A stretch of 37,491 nucleotides of DNA from Firmicutes bacterium AM55-24TS (GCA_003460745.1 QTVU01000028.1:1-37491), one strand, 5' to 3'. Shown: positions 19,985-29,119, counted from the stretch's first letter. A program made the numbers and translations. The notes: generated by a model from the sequence alone, not told the origin.

Positions 19985-21625
19985 ATGAAAAAAAGCGATC
20001 TTACAAAACTTATTGCAATCGGTGCGGCTGTAACAGCGGCTGCCGCCACTACTGCGATTGTTATTTCAAAGCACAAAAAACACAAAACAATGCTTGCGGA
20101 ACACACAAAAACTCTTACAAAAAAGCAGGCATATATCACAGGCGGAGGACTTTCCGCATTTGCGTCAGCACTTTATCTTGTGCGTGACTGCGGTTTCACT
20201 CCGGAGAATATTCATATATTTACAAACGGCACTCGCAACTGCGGCAACAACGAAACAGGTTTTATCTGCCGTCGCGGAAAAACTATAAGCATCAAAGACA
20301 GTATGAATTTCTTTGACCTTATCAGCGATGTTGATTCTTTGGATATTCCTGATTTGACCGTGTGCAACGAAATACTTAATATTTATCGTGCAAATATTTA
20401 TCCGCGAAGTGTGACTTTGATTGATCAAGACAAGAACGTTATAGACAGTTCAAAAATCAAGGTTTCAAAATCACACAGAAACGCAATACTTGCACTTATG
20501 CAGTCAAAACGTTCGCAAATTCAGTCTGCGTCGATATTTGACGTTATGGACAGCGATTTCTTCCTTTCACCGTTCTGGAAACTTATTTCCGCATTATACG
20601 GTTTTACCGAAGAATCAAGTGCATATGAATTTGTAAACTGTATTGCAAATATGGATAATATGCTTTCGGGTATCATTCCGAATGATTTTGACAGATACGA
20701 AGAAATTGTCAACCCTCTAAAAGAACATTTAAAGAAAATCGGTGTTGATATAAGAGAAAATGCGATTGTTACCGATATTGATTTTGAAAACGACAATGCC
20801 GACTCAATTCACTTTACGGACGGTGCAACAAGAAAGACTTTCTATCTTAATGACGGTGATATTTGTATTATGCCTACCGACGAAATGGCTGACTGCGAAT
20901 CTTTCGGCAGTTTCAACGAACCTGCTCCGAAACTTTATTCAAAGCCGTTTGAACTTTGGGAAAAGCTTGCAGAAAAGCACCCGTCATTCAAATCACCTGA
21001 CTTGTTCTTTGATGAATTTGAAGGTAATATGTCAGAGGAATTTACAATTACTCTTTCAAACAAACTTTTGCCTGAGCTTATCGACAAAGTTACTTGCGGT
21101 GCCTTGGGTCGCAATGGTATTATCGTGCTTGACGATTCAAATTGGAAAATGACAGTTTGTGCGGTACCGTCAACTTATTTTAAAGACCAAAGCGAGGATA
21201 TTACAGTTTTGTGGGGCTGTGCTATGCGACCTAATTGTGACGGTGACAGAAGCGGTAAAACTATGACTGAATGCAGCGGTGCCGAAATTTTATATGAACT
21301 TGTTTCATGCTTTAACCTTGATGAAGTTTGGGACGATATTTGCGAAACGGTAGTAAACGTAATTCCTTGCCACAGACGTTACGGTACATCATATTTATCA
21401 CCTGTTAATTCAAAACTTGAAATAATTCCGACAGGTATAAAGAATTTTGCGGTTTCCGGCGATTTTGCCGAATCGGATAACGATACAGTATTCTCGGAAG
21501 AATATATCGTTTCAACCGCACGCACCGCATCATATAAACTTATGAAAACAAACAGAAAAATGTTTGAAAGTAAACCGAAATCATTCAGAGAAGTAAAAAA
21601 ATCTTTAAAAAACTTGGTAAAATAA
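19985..21625 (+). CDS. divergent oleate hydratase (MCRA/OhyA-family) flavoprotein with N-terminal membrane anchor
   Basis: A 546-residue protein related to FAD-dependent oleate hydratases, which add water to unsaturated fatty acids. The FAD fold starts ITGGGLSAFASALYLVRD (about 51-68). ALYGFTEESSAYEF and PLKEHLKKIGVDI match family blocks, and GDFAESDNDTVFSEEYIVSTARTA is the C-terminal FAD contact. Two features depart from known enzymes. The loop that normally reads RGGREM, with the catalytic Glu, is RRGKTI here. An N-terminal hydrophobic segment (AIGAAVTAAAATTAIVI) precedes a Lys/His-rich patch. It may be a membrane-bound relative with another reaction or a binding role. The start follows AGGAGCG. 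Confidence 0.8.
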   Translation: MKKSDLTKLIAIGAAVTAAAATTAIVISKHKKHKTMLAEHTKTLTKKQAYITGGGLSAFASALYLVRDCGFTPENIHIFTNGTRNCGNNETGFICRRGKTISIKDSMNFFDLISDVDSLDIPDLTVCNEILNIYRANIYPRSVTLIDQDKNVIDSSKIKVSKSHRNAILALMQSKRSQIQSASIFDVMDSDFFLSPFWKLISALYGFTEESSAYEFVNCIANMDNMLSGIIPNDFDRYEEIVNPLKEHLKKIGVDIRENAIVTDIDFENDNADSIHFTDGATRKTFYLNDGDICIMPTDEMADCESFGSFNEPAPKLYSKPFELWEKLAEKHPSFKSPDLFFDEFEGNMSEEFTITLSNKLLPELIDKVTCGALGRNGIIVLDDSNWKMTVCAVPSTYFKDQSEDITVLWGCAMRPNCDGDRSGKTMTECSGAEILYELVSCFNLDEVWDDICETVVNVIPCHRRYGTSYLSPVNSKLEIIPTGIKNFAVSGDFAESDNDTVFSEEYIVSTARTASYKLMKTNRKMFESKPKSFREVKKSLKNLVK

Positions 21626-21727
21626 TTTGTTTTTTAAGGTTATTTTAAGGTTTCAATATTATAATACAGTTAAAGAATTGATAATTATTAAATCAATTCA
21701 CGATAATTTTTTCATTTTTTTCTTCAT

Positions 21728-21760
21728 AAAAAAGCAGAGCCATTAAGGCTCTGCTTTTTT
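21728..21760. terminator. bidirectional terminator between the oleate-hydratase-like gene and GH43
   Basis: GCAGAGCC (21734-21741) pairs with GGCTCTGC (21747-21754) around ATTAA. An A run stands before it and T6 follows, so it works in both directions for the converging genes. Confidence 0.9.
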
Positions 21761-21774
21761 GTGCTGTTATAAAT

Positions 21775-22716
21775 TTATATGTTCTTCGGAACAGGTTCAC
21801 CGAATATCGGAAGTCCGTTTTCATCATATTCAAACACTTTCGCTCTTGCGTGACGGTTGTTATCGTGAAGCGGATCGCCTTTGATTTCCTTATAGTTTCG
21901 GCTGTGATATATAAGCACGTCTTTACCGTTATCGGTCGTGAAACAGTTATGTCCCGGTCCGTACTGCTTATTCTCCTCGCTCGTTTTAAATACAGGTTTG
22001 TCACTCTTATGCCACGACTTTATATCAAGCAAATCGCTGTTTTCATCAGCCCAAAGCATTCCCATACAATATCTCCAACCCGTATCAGATGCCGAATATG
22101 TAACGATAACTTTACCGTTTCTGACAAGTACCGCCGGACCTTCGTTTACTTTAAATCCCTGCACTTCCCAATCATACTCCGGTGTTGTAAGAATCATCGG
22201 CTTTGTTGCAAGAGTCCAAGGATTTTTCATTTTTGCAATATACACGTCAGATACATCTGCAGGCTCTGTCTTTTGTGCCCAAAGTACATATTGTTCACCC
22301 TTATGTATAAATGTGGTCATATCAAGTGAAAAGCTTTCCACTCCCACATCAATTCTGCCCTTTTCAATCCACTTACCCGTCATAGGATTTTCGTCCTCGC
22401 ACATAAGCAGATAAGGTCTTATTTCCCATACGTCTTTTGCGTCACCGGCTGTGAAATAAATATACCACACACCGTCTATACAATGAAGTTCCGGCGCCCA
22501 AATATGTGAGCCCATTTCACCTGTCGTATGCTTTTTCCACACTACTTCCGAATCAGCCGTCAAAAGTCCGTTAAGAGTCTTTGCACGTCTTATCTCAATA
22601 CAGTCATACTGTGGCATTGTACCTGTGAAATAGTAATATCCGTCAGTATGCAGATACACAAACGGATCTGCCCGCTGATACACCAAAGGACTGCTATATT
22701 CATATTTCTTATCCAT
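21775..22716 (-). CDS. glycoside hydrolase family 43, probable alpha-L-arabinofuranosidase or xylosidase
   Basis: A 313-residue five-bladed propeller enzyme with no signal peptide, so probably intracellular. The catalytic base Asp lies in QRADPFVYLHTDGYYYFTG, WAPELH is the family signature, LDMTTF holds the pKa-modulating Asp, and VNEGPAVL the acid Glu. GPGHNCFTT is the usual blade-five motif. It likely trims arabinose or xylose from oligosaccharides taken up by the cell; the exact linkage cannot be set from sequence. The ATG has CGGAGAAAAT upstream. It stands alone with its own promoter. Confidence 0.9.
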   Translation of the reverse strand: MDKKYEYSSPLVYQRADPFVYLHTDGYYYFTGTMPQYDCIEIRRAKTLNGLLTADSEVVWKKHTTGEMGSHIWAPELHCIDGVWYIYFTAGDAKDVWEIRPYLLMCEDENPMTGKWIEKGRIDVGVESFSLDMTTFIHKGEQYVLWAQKTEPADVSDVYIAKMKNPWTLATKPMILTTPEYDWEVQGFKVNEGPAVLVRNGKVIVTYSASDTGWRYCMGMLWADENSDLLDIKSWHKSDKPVFKTSEENKQYGPGHNCFTTDNGKDVLIYHSRNYKEIKGDPLHDNNRHARAKVFEYDENGLPIFGEPVPKNI

Positions 22717-22756
22717 ATTATTTTCTCCGTTTCGCTTTTATATTTTCATACTATCT

Positions 22757-22785
22757 ATTATAATAGCTTACAACGGTTTTGTAAA
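22757..22785 (-). promoter_or_regulatory. promoter of the GH43 gene
   Basis: On the minus strand, TTTACA (22780-22785) and TATAAT (22757-22762) with a 17-base spacer. The -35 lies next to the end of the deacetylase gene. Confidence 0.6.
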
Positions 22786-22788
22786 CAA

Positions 22789-23541
22789 TTATTTTTGAAA
22801 TTGTCTGCCTGTATTGTCTATCACGTAATTATCTTTGTAAATAAGTTCCGACACAGTTACAAATTCATATTTGCACTCCAATGCCTCCAAAATTTTCGGC
22901 AGAATTGCCGCCGTATTCTTTGTGCCGTTATGCAAAAGAATTATGTCGCCGTTTTGCGTGCGTCTGACACTTCTTTCATATATATCCTGCACCTCCGCGT
23001 CACCGTAATCAATTCCGTCCACTGACCACTGAATATACATTCTTCCGCTATCCTCCGCCGCTTTCACGACAGTGTTATTATATCCGCCTGACGGCGCACG
23101 CATAAGGTACGGTCTTTCACCGGTTATGCTTTCAACAATTCCGTCACATTTATCAAGGTCGGCTGTAATCGCCTCTGCCGACATTTTCGTATAATCCGCG
23201 TGATTATATGAATGATTGCCGATTTCATGTCCCCTGTCATAAATTTTCTTCAAACTTTCGGAATACTTTTCCGCCCAATCACCCACAACGAAAAATGTCG
23301 CCTTGCAATTATACTTGTCCAACGTATCAAGAATTGAGTCAATATCATCATCGTTCCACGCACAGTCAAATGTCAGTGCGATTTTATTGTCGTCCCTCTC
23401 CACGCTGTAAATCGGAATTTCTCTGCCGTTTACGTTAAACACGCTTACCGCTCTTGAAGTCGTAAACCAAATTATCGGTATAACCGCAAAAATCAGTAAT
23501 GCTATTATAATATGCTTTAATTTAATAACATAAAAATTCAA
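22789..23541 (-). CDS. membrane-anchored polysaccharide deacetylase (PdaA/PdaB-like, NodB domain)
   Basis: A 250-residue protein. One N-terminal membrane helix (HIIIALLIFAVIPIIWFTT) anchors a NodB domain facing outward. Motif 1 is IALTFDCAWNDDD, in which the usual DDG is DCA as in many Clostridia PdaB-type proteins. Motif 2 is HEIGNHSYNH with both metal histidines. Motif 3 is RAPSGGYN, and DIILLHNG is motif 5. It probably removes acetyl groups from peptidoglycan or another wall glycan. The start is TTG at 23541 with AGGAGG 8 bases upstream. An inverted repeat overlaps this site. The RAYT-like gene lies 65 bases upstream on the same strand. Confidence 0.9.
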   Translation of the reverse strand: MNFYVIKLKHIIIALLIFAVIPIIWFTTSRAVSVFNVNGREIPIYSVERDDNKIALTFDCAWNDDDIDSILDTLDKYNCKATFFVVGDWAEKYSESLKKIYDRGHEIGNHSYNHADYTKMSAEAITADLDKCDGIVESITGERPYLMRAPSGGYNNTVVKAAEDSGRMYIQWSVDGIDYGDAEVQDIYERSVRRTQNGDIILLHNGTKNTAAILPKILEALECKYEFVTVSELIYKDNYVIDNTGRQFQK

Positions 23542-23542
23542 A

Positions 23543-23594
23543 ATGCCGACCTCCTAAAATATATCTGCTTAATATATCTTATTCGTGTCGGCAT
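23543..23594. repeat. 8-bp inverted repeat framing the deacetylase leader
   Basis: ATGCCGAC (23543-23550) and GTCGGCAT (23587-23594) are perfect inverted arms 36 bases apart. On the minus strand the downstream arm begins in the last base of AGGAGG before the TTG start, so pairing in a longer transcript would cover the start region. No standard promoter was clear between the arms. Confidence 0.5.
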
Positions 23595-23606
23595 ATGTTT
23601 ATGACA

Positions 23607-24122
23607 TCACAAAAGCCATGACGGAAGTTTATTTTTCTTTTCTTCTTTCTTTTCCTCGATTGGCTTTGTTTCTTCTGTTTTCTCGATTTTGATTTCAGTC
23701 TTTTTAACCTTTGTCACGTCCTTTTTCTTCGGTGCGGTTCTCTTAGGTTTTGCCTGCTTTTTCGGTGTATCGTTTTCTAAATTTTTGATACATTCTTCTA
23801 TTTCTTCGTCAGTTTCAAGAGGCTCACTTTTAAATCTGTCCGCAAAAAGCTTGCCCTCTCTTTCGTGCGTTCTGTTGAAATATCTCGCATAACTTGTAGT
23901 GACAGGTTTCATTGTCATTGAAATTCCCTTTTCACCCTCTTTTACAACAAGACGAATTTCCGACTTTGTAAGATAATAGCTATGTACAATACCCGTTGCG
24001 AAATTCTTTTCAAGAATTTCAACAAACATTTTTTTATCCTCGTCTGTCACAAAAAGTTCATTGCCTTTCAGCGTAATATAATAATTACCGCTTTTACTTA
24101 TCTCTCTTGCCTTTCTTGCCAT
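23607..24122 (-). CDS. RAYT/IS200-like Y1 transposase-domain protein lacking the HUH motif
   Basis: A 171-residue protein. The first 120 residues match REP-associated tyrosine transposases: MARKAREISKSGNYYITLKG, TDEDKKMFVEILE, SYARYFNRTHEREGKLFADRFKSEP. Where active members have an NHxH pair in a segment like MDNHVHLLIK, this one has TKSEIRLVVK, so both metal histidines are gone. A tyrosine in the SYARYFN helix remains. The last 50 residues are a Lys/Glu-rich low-complexity tail ending LPSWLL. I infer a DNA-binding protein that can no longer cut DNA. The ATG at 24122 follows GGAGGG and sits inside a 13-bp inverted repeat. Confidence 0.75.
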   Translation of the reverse strand: MARKAREISKSGNYYITLKGNELFVTDEDKKMFVEILEKNFATGIVHSYYLTKSEIRLVVKEGEKGISMTMKPVTTSYARYFNRTHEREGKLFADRFKSEPLETDEEIEECIKNLENDTPKKQAKPKRTAPKKKDVTKVKKTEIKIEKTEETKPIEEKKEEKKNKLPSWLL

Positions 24123-24174
24123 TTAGTGTCCCTCCTTTTCTTATATTATAACACATTTTCAGAGGGACACTAAA
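24122..24174 (-). promoter_or_regulatory. RAYT promoter enclosed by a 13-bp inverted repeat
   Basis: TTTAGTGTCCCTC (24122-24134) and GAGGGACACTAAA (24162-24174) are perfect arms 27 bases apart. On the minus strand, TATAAT (rc at 24145-24150) lies between them. The upstream arm holds a -35-like TTTAGT, and the downstream arm holds the GGAGGG ribosome binding site and touches the ATG. The arms share GGGACACTAAA with the palindrome at 9296-9320. Confidence 0.7.
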
Positions 24175-24262
24175 ACATTTTGATTACAATTTAAAGACAA
24201 GTTGGTTATAAATACAGGCAATACGGAATAGTTATATCGTATAAAACAGAGGAGGTATAAAA

Positions 24263-26839
24263 ATGCAGACATACCACAATAAAACCGTACAGCAAACCGC
24301 CGAATTGCTCGGTACGGATATAAAAACAGGACTTACACATGACGAGGTAAAGAAACGACTTCACCATTACGGCAAAAACGAACTTATCGAAAAAAAGAAA
24401 AAGAACATATTTATAAAATTCCTTGAACAATTTAATGATTTTATGATAATTATACTTCTTTCCGCCGCTGCGGTATCATTTATAACGTCAATTATGCAAG
24501 GTGACGCGGATATAACAGAACCTGTAATAATTCTTGCAATCGTCATATTAAACGCATTACTCGGAGTTATTCAAGAAAAACGTGCCGAAAAAAGTCTTGA
24601 GGCTTTAAAAAAACTATCATCACCCCATGCCTGTGTACTCAGAAACGGTAATGAGCTTAATATTCCTGCCGCGAACGTTGTTCCCGGTGATATACTTATA
24701 ATATCGGCAGGCGATCTTGTTGCCGCAGACTGCCGTCTTGTCACCTCTAACAACCTCACAACAGACGAATCCTCTCTTACCGGTGAATCTGTAAACGCCG
24801 AAAAAGACGCATCAGTTGTACTTGAAGAATTCACGACACTTGGGGACAGAAAAAATATAATCCTTTCTTCCACCTCCGTAACAGCCGGAAAAGCCACCGC
24901 GATAGTTACGGGTACGGGAATGAATACGGAAGTCGGACATATTGCGAATATGCTCCTTGATGATGAAACACCGCAGACACCGCTTCAGCTAAAGCTTGCC
25001 GATACAGGCAAAACGCTCGGTATTGCCGCACTTTTCGTATGCCTTTTTATTTTTATTGTCGGACTGTTCCGTCATCTTCCTCCGTTTGATATGTTTATGA
25101 CAGCCGTTTCTTTGGCGGTTGCGGCAATACCGGAGGGACTTCCGGCAATAGTTACGATTATGCTTGCAATCGGCGTAATGCGTATGTCAAAGCATAACGC
25201 AATAGTACGAAATCTTCCGTCTGTCGAAACGCTTGGCAGTGCGTCCGTAATATGTTCCGACAAAACAGGCACTTTAACGCAAAATAAAATGACTGTAACT
25301 TCATTTTATACGTACGATGAAAAAAAGCTGATCCGACTTTGTTCGATGTGCTGCGACTTTGCTGAGGGACACAAAAGTCCGACAGAAAGTGCAATACTTG
25401 CCGCCGCAAAAAAACACGGTTTTGACAAGTCCGTACTTGACAAAAAATACAGACGTATTGCCGAAATACCTTTCGACTCGACACGCAAACGAATGACTAC
25501 AATGCACAGGGACATAAAAGGTTATAAAACAATAATAAAGGGTGCATTGGAATTTGTACTTCCGCTATGCACCGATATTTATAACGGTCAAAAGGCTATT
25601 CCTCTTACTTCACAGAGCAAGCGAAAAATTGTATCCGAAAATTCAAAAATGACTTCGGACGGTTTGCGTGTAATCGCGGTTTGTTATCGTGATGATTACA
25701 CAAAGACAGCCATCAACGAAAATAATATGGTATTTATCGGTCTTATCGGCATTGAAGACCCACCGCGAAAAGAGGCAAAGCAATCTGTAGAACTTTGTAA
25801 AAGAGCAGGTATTCGTCCTATTATGATAACAGGCGATCACGCAGAAACGGCTTTATCTGTTGCGAAAAAAATCGGAATTGCGGACGATAATTCAAAGGTT
25901 ATGACAGGCGATATTCTTGAAAAAATATCGGACAACGAACTTGCACTCACAATAAATCAATACAACATATTTGCACGCGTTACTCCGAGCCATAAAATGA
26001 AAATTGTAAAAGCGCTTAAAGCCAACGGTGAAATTGTCGCAATGACAGGTGACGGTGTAAATGACGCGCCTGCACTTTCCGCCGCCGATATTGGATGCAG
26101 TATGGGCATAACAGGTACGGACGTTGCAAAATCAGCATCCGATATGGTGCTTACGGACGATAATTTTGCTACTATTATATATGCAGTCCGTGAGGGCAGA
26201 AGTATTTTTTCAAACATCAAAAAAGCGGTACAATTTTTGCTTTCAAGTAACATAGGCGAAATTCTGACCGTATTTTCGGGTATTATGTTCGGTTGGTCGT
26301 CACCGCTTACCGCTATACAGCTTTTATGGGTAAATCTTGTTACCGACTCACTTCCTGCAATCGCTTTGGGACTTGACACTCCCGACAGAGATATAATGGA
26401 TAAACCGCCGCGTTCACCGAAAAAAGGTTTATTTGCCGACGGACTTTGGCTGACAATTATATTTGAGGGCTTAATGATAGGTGCACTCGCACTTTTGGCA
26501 TTCACCATAGGTGCAAACATCTTCGGCGGTATTACAGCAGGTCGTACAATGGCATTTGCGGTGCTTAGTATTTCTCAGTTGGTACACGCATTTAATATGA
26601 GAAGTGAACATTCCGTTTTTAAAGCCGGTATATTTAAAAATCCTTACCTTGTGCTTTCACTGATTTCGGGACTTATTTTAGAGGTGTCGGTAATTTCCGT
26701 TCCGTACCTTGCAAATATTTTCGGAGTTGTTCCTCTTAATGCTATGGGCTGGATTGTTGTAACGGTGCTGTCCGTTATGCCGCTTATAATCGTTGAGCTT
26801 CAAAAGTTTGTCAGCTCGTTTGTATGGCGAAAGGACTGA
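24263..26839 (+). CDS. P2-type cation-transporting ATPase, calcium/manganese exporter type
   Basis: An 858-residue P-type ATPase with ten predicted membrane helices. The actuator motif is LTGES (about 172-176), the phosphorylated Asp is D333 in CSDKTGTLTQNKMT, and TGDGVNDAPAL is the hinge. Helix 4 has AAIPEGLPA (290-294), helix 5 has SNIGEIL and helix 6 has WVNLVTDSLPA, together the ligand set of calcium site II in SERCA-type pumps. It probably exports calcium or manganese. The start follows GAGGAGG. The stop lies 3 bases before feoA, whose ribosome binding site is inside this gene, so it is co-transcribed with feoAB, which hints at a link to divalent metal balance. Confidence 0.9.
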   Translation: MQTYHNKTVQQTAELLGTDIKTGLTHDEVKKRLHHYGKNELIEKKKKNIFIKFLEQFNDFMIIILLSAAAVSFITSIMQGDADITEPVIILAIVILNALLGVIQEKRAEKSLEALKKLSSPHACVLRNGNELNIPAANVVPGDILIISAGDLVAADCRLVTSNNLTTDESSLTGESVNAEKDASVVLEEFTTLGDRKNIILSSTSVTAGKATAIVTGTGMNTEVGHIANMLLDDETPQTPLQLKLADTGKTLGIAALFVCLFIFIVGLFRHLPPFDMFMTAVSLAVAAIPEGLPAIVTIMLAIGVMRMSKHNAIVRNLPSVETLGSASVICSDKTGTLTQNKMTVTSFYTYDEKKLIRLCSMCCDFAEGHKSPTESAILAAAKKHGFDKSVLDKKYRRIAEIPFDSTRKRMTTMHRDIKGYKTIIKGALEFVLPLCTDIYNGQKAIPLTSQSKRKIVSENSKMTSDGLRVIAVCYRDDYTKTAINENNMVFIGLIGIEDPPRKEAKQSVELCKRAGIRPIMITGDHAETALSVAKKIGIADDNSKVMTGDILEKISDNELALTINQYNIFARVTPSHKMKIVKALKANGEIVAMTGDGVNDAPALSAADIGCSMGITGTDVAKSASDMVLTDDNFATIIYAVREGRSIFSNIKKAVQFLLSSNIGEILTVFSGIMFGWSSPLTAIQLLWVNLVTDSLPAIALGLDTPDRDIMDKPPRSPKKGLFADGLWLTIIFEGLMIGALALLAFTIGANIFGGITAGRTMAFAVLSISQLVHAFNMRSEHSVFKAGIFKNPYLVLSLISGLILEVSVISVPYLANIFGVVPLNAMGWIVVTVLSVMPLIIVELQKFVSSFVWRKD

Positions 26840-26842
26840 TAT

Positions 26843-27073
26843 ATGAATTTAAGCAATTTAAAGAAAAACGAATCTGGCGTTATATCCGCAATACGGTTAA
26901 GCGGTTCAATTAAACGCCGTCTTTCCGATATGGGAATGACGCTCGGTGCAACCGTAAAAATGCTTAGATTGGCACCGCTCGGCGATCCTGTCGAATTTCG
27001 TGTACTCAACTGTAACATAGGTATACGGAAAAAGGACGCCGAAAAAATTTTTATTCACAAGGTGGTGAAATGA
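26843..27073 (+). CDS. feoA: ferrous iron transport protein A
   Basis: A 76-residue SH3-like protein, the usual size. IRLSGSIKRRLSDMGMTLGATVKMLRLAPLGDPVEFRV is typical. It acts in the cytoplasm with FeoB. AAAGGA inside the end of the ATPase gene lies 9 bases upstream of the ATG. Its TGA is directly followed by the feoB ATG. Confidence 0.92.
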   Translation: MNLSNLKKNESGVISAIRLSGSIKRRLSDMGMTLGATVKMLRLAPLGDPVEFRVLNCNIGIRKKDAEKIFIHKVVK

Positions 27074-28972
27074 ATGTTCGATACAAAAACAGTCGTTGCC
27101 CTTGTCGGCAATCCGAATTGTGGAAAAACAACTCTTTTTAACGAACTCACAGGCAGTAATTATGATGTCGGCAACCGCATAGGCGTTACTGTTGAGAGCA
27201 AAAAAGGCATATGCCGTTACAACAAAAATATGCTTATAGTCGATCTTCCGGGTATCTATTCCCTTTCGCCGAACAGTGCGGAGGAAATTATAACGCACGA
27301 CTTTATTATAAATGAAAAGCCCGATTTAATACTCAACATAGTAGACGCAACCAATCTCGAACGCAATCTCTACCTTACGACACAGCTTGCCGAAACAGGT
27401 GTGCCTATGGTAATCGCACTGAATATGGCGGATGCAGTAAAGAAAAGCGGTTTTGAAATTAATGCAAATATGTTGACAAAACGTCTTAATATACCGTCTG
27501 TTCCGATTTCGGCAAACAAATGTATCGGGATTGAAAAACTCATCAAAGAATGTAACTTAGGCGGTAATACCCAAAATCAAATTAAATACAATGCGGAAAT
27601 TGAAAGAGCAATTTCCGCATTATGCTTAAAAAATAAAATAAGCCGTTTTTACGCCATACAACTTACAGAAAAAAATGATACCGAAACACATATAGCACAA
27701 ACTCGCTACAAATTCATAAAATCGGTTGCAGCCGACTGCATAAAAATAATCGGTCAAAACAGACAATTCCTTATAACCGAAAAAATAGATTCAATCGCTA
27801 TGCACCCACTGTTTGCGATACCGATTTTTATACTTGTAATGTTTTGTGTTTTTCAGATAACTTTCGGAACATTCGGCTCAATGCTGTCTGATATGCTCGA
27901 TACCCTGTTTAATGTTCAATTTGCAAATATGCTTGAAAATATTTTAACATCAGCCGAAGTCGGTGCATTTTTCAAAGGACTTTTACTTGACGGAATAATA
28001 TCCGGAATAGGCAGTGTCATAACATTTTTTCCGCAGATAATGCTGTTATTTTTATTTCTTTCCTTTCTTGAAGATTCGGGATATATGGCACGAACGGCTT
28101 TTATTATGGACAAACTTTTTATAAAAATCGGTCTTTCGGGCAAGTCGTTTGTACCTATGATAATGGGATTTGGGTGCAGTGTTCCTGCGATAATGGCAGT
28201 CAGAACACTTGATAACGAACGTGACAGAAAGCTGACAATGCTGTTGATACCATTTATGTCGTGCGGTGCAAAAATGCCGGTTTATGCGGTGTTTACAGCG
28301 GCACTGTTTCCGAATAATGCAGGTATCGTCACATTCAGTTTATACATTTTAGGGATAGCTTTGGGGATAATTTCGGGATTGATTTTGTCAAATACGGTAT
28401 TCAAAGGCGATGAACCGCCTTTTGTACTCGAACTCCCTCCCTACCGAATGCCGACTTTCAAATCGACATTTAATCATATGTGGGATAAAGTCAAGGACTT
28501 CCTTACAAGAGTAGGTACTGTAATTTTGCTTGCAAGTATAATCATCTGGCTTTTGGAAAATCTTGATTTTCATTTGCATTTAACCGCTGACAGCGAATAC
28601 AGCATTATCGGCACTTTCGGAAAACTTATCGCACCGATATTTAAACCTTGCGGGTTCGGTAATTGGAAAGTTGCTGTAAGCCTTATTTCAGGTTTTGCCG
28701 CAAAAGAGGCAGTCGTGTCAACTATGTCAATCCTATACGGTGCATACAACACTGCCGACCTTGTATTGTGCCTTACGACTTCATTCACTCCCCTGTCGGC
28801 ATATTCGTTTTTAACGTTTGTACTGCTTTATGTACCTTGTATCGCCGCAGTGTCAACACTCCGCAGTGAACTCAACTCACGAAAATTAACCGCATTTTCG
28901 GTATTATATCAGCTTTCTGTTGCGTGGATAATGTCAACGCTTGTATTCCAAATCGGTAATTTATTTGTATAG
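27074..28972 (+). CDS. feoB: ferrous iron transport protein B, GTP-dependent
   Basis: A 632-residue ferrous iron importer. The N-terminal G domain has G1 GNPNCGKTT (about 10-18), G2 in NRIGVTVE, G3 VDLPGIYSLS and G4 NMAD. A helical regulator domain follows, then about eight membrane helices with the two gate repeats, the first with GFGCSVPAIMAVRTL and the second around SGFAAKEAVVSTMSILYG. The frame is intact but somewhat short for the family, with no long cytosolic tail. GGTGGTGA at the end of feoA is its ribosome binding site. Confidence 0.96.
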   Translation: MFDTKTVVALVGNPNCGKTTLFNELTGSNYDVGNRIGVTVESKKGICRYNKNMLIVDLPGIYSLSPNSAEEIITHDFIINEKPDLILNIVDATNLERNLYLTTQLAETGVPMVIALNMADAVKKSGFEINANMLTKRLNIPSVPISANKCIGIEKLIKECNLGGNTQNQIKYNAEIERAISALCLKNKISRFYAIQLTEKNDTETHIAQTRYKFIKSVAADCIKIIGQNRQFLITEKIDSIAMHPLFAIPIFILVMFCVFQITFGTFGSMLSDMLDTLFNVQFANMLENILTSAEVGAFFKGLLLDGIISGIGSVITFFPQIMLLFLFLSFLEDSGYMARTAFIMDKLFIKIGLSGKSFVPMIMGFGCSVPAIMAVRTLDNERDRKLTMLLIPFMSCGAKMPVYAVFTAALFPNNAGIVTFSLYILGIALGIISGLILSNTVFKGDEPPFVLELPPYRMPTFKSTFNHMWDKVKDFLTRVGTVILLASIIIWLLENLDFHLHLTADSEYSIIGTFGKLIAPIFKPCGFGNWKVAVSLISGFAAKEAVVSTMSILYGAYNTADLVLCLTTSFTPLSAYSFLTFVLLYVPCIAAVSTLRSELNSRKLTAFSVLYQLSVAWIMSTLVFQIGNLFV

Positions 28973-29005
28973 ACTTCACAAAATTAAATTTTTTTATGTT
29001 AGCTA

Positions 29006-29034
29006 TTGCAAATTAAAGTGATTTAGGTTATAAT
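29006..29034 (+). promoter_or_regulatory. promoter between feoB and the DtxR-type gene
   Basis: TTGCAA (29006-29011) and TATAAT (29029-29034) have a 17-base spacer. TTAGGTTA overlaps the -10 region and matches one half of the DtxR-box consensus; the other half does not match well. Transcripts would start near 29041 and meet the hairpin at 29071. Confidence 0.6.
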
Positions 29035-29070
29035 AAAGGCATAATTTAATTGATATTAATTTTCGAAACC

Positions 29071-29119
29071 AAAGAGGGTTTTAGAAACAGCAATGTTTCT
29101 ATACCCTCTTTATTTTTTT
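29071..29119 (+). terminator. terminator or attenuator in front of the DtxR-type gene
   Basis: AAAGAGGGT (29071-29079) pairs with ACCCTCTTT (29103-29111), and AGAAAC (29083-29088) with GTTTCT (29095-29100), with a small inner loop between stems. A T-rich run to 29119 follows. It may end feoB transcription. Because a promoter stands between feoB and the hairpin, it could instead release an RNA of about 75 nt or attenuate the regulator gene. Confidence 0.8.
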
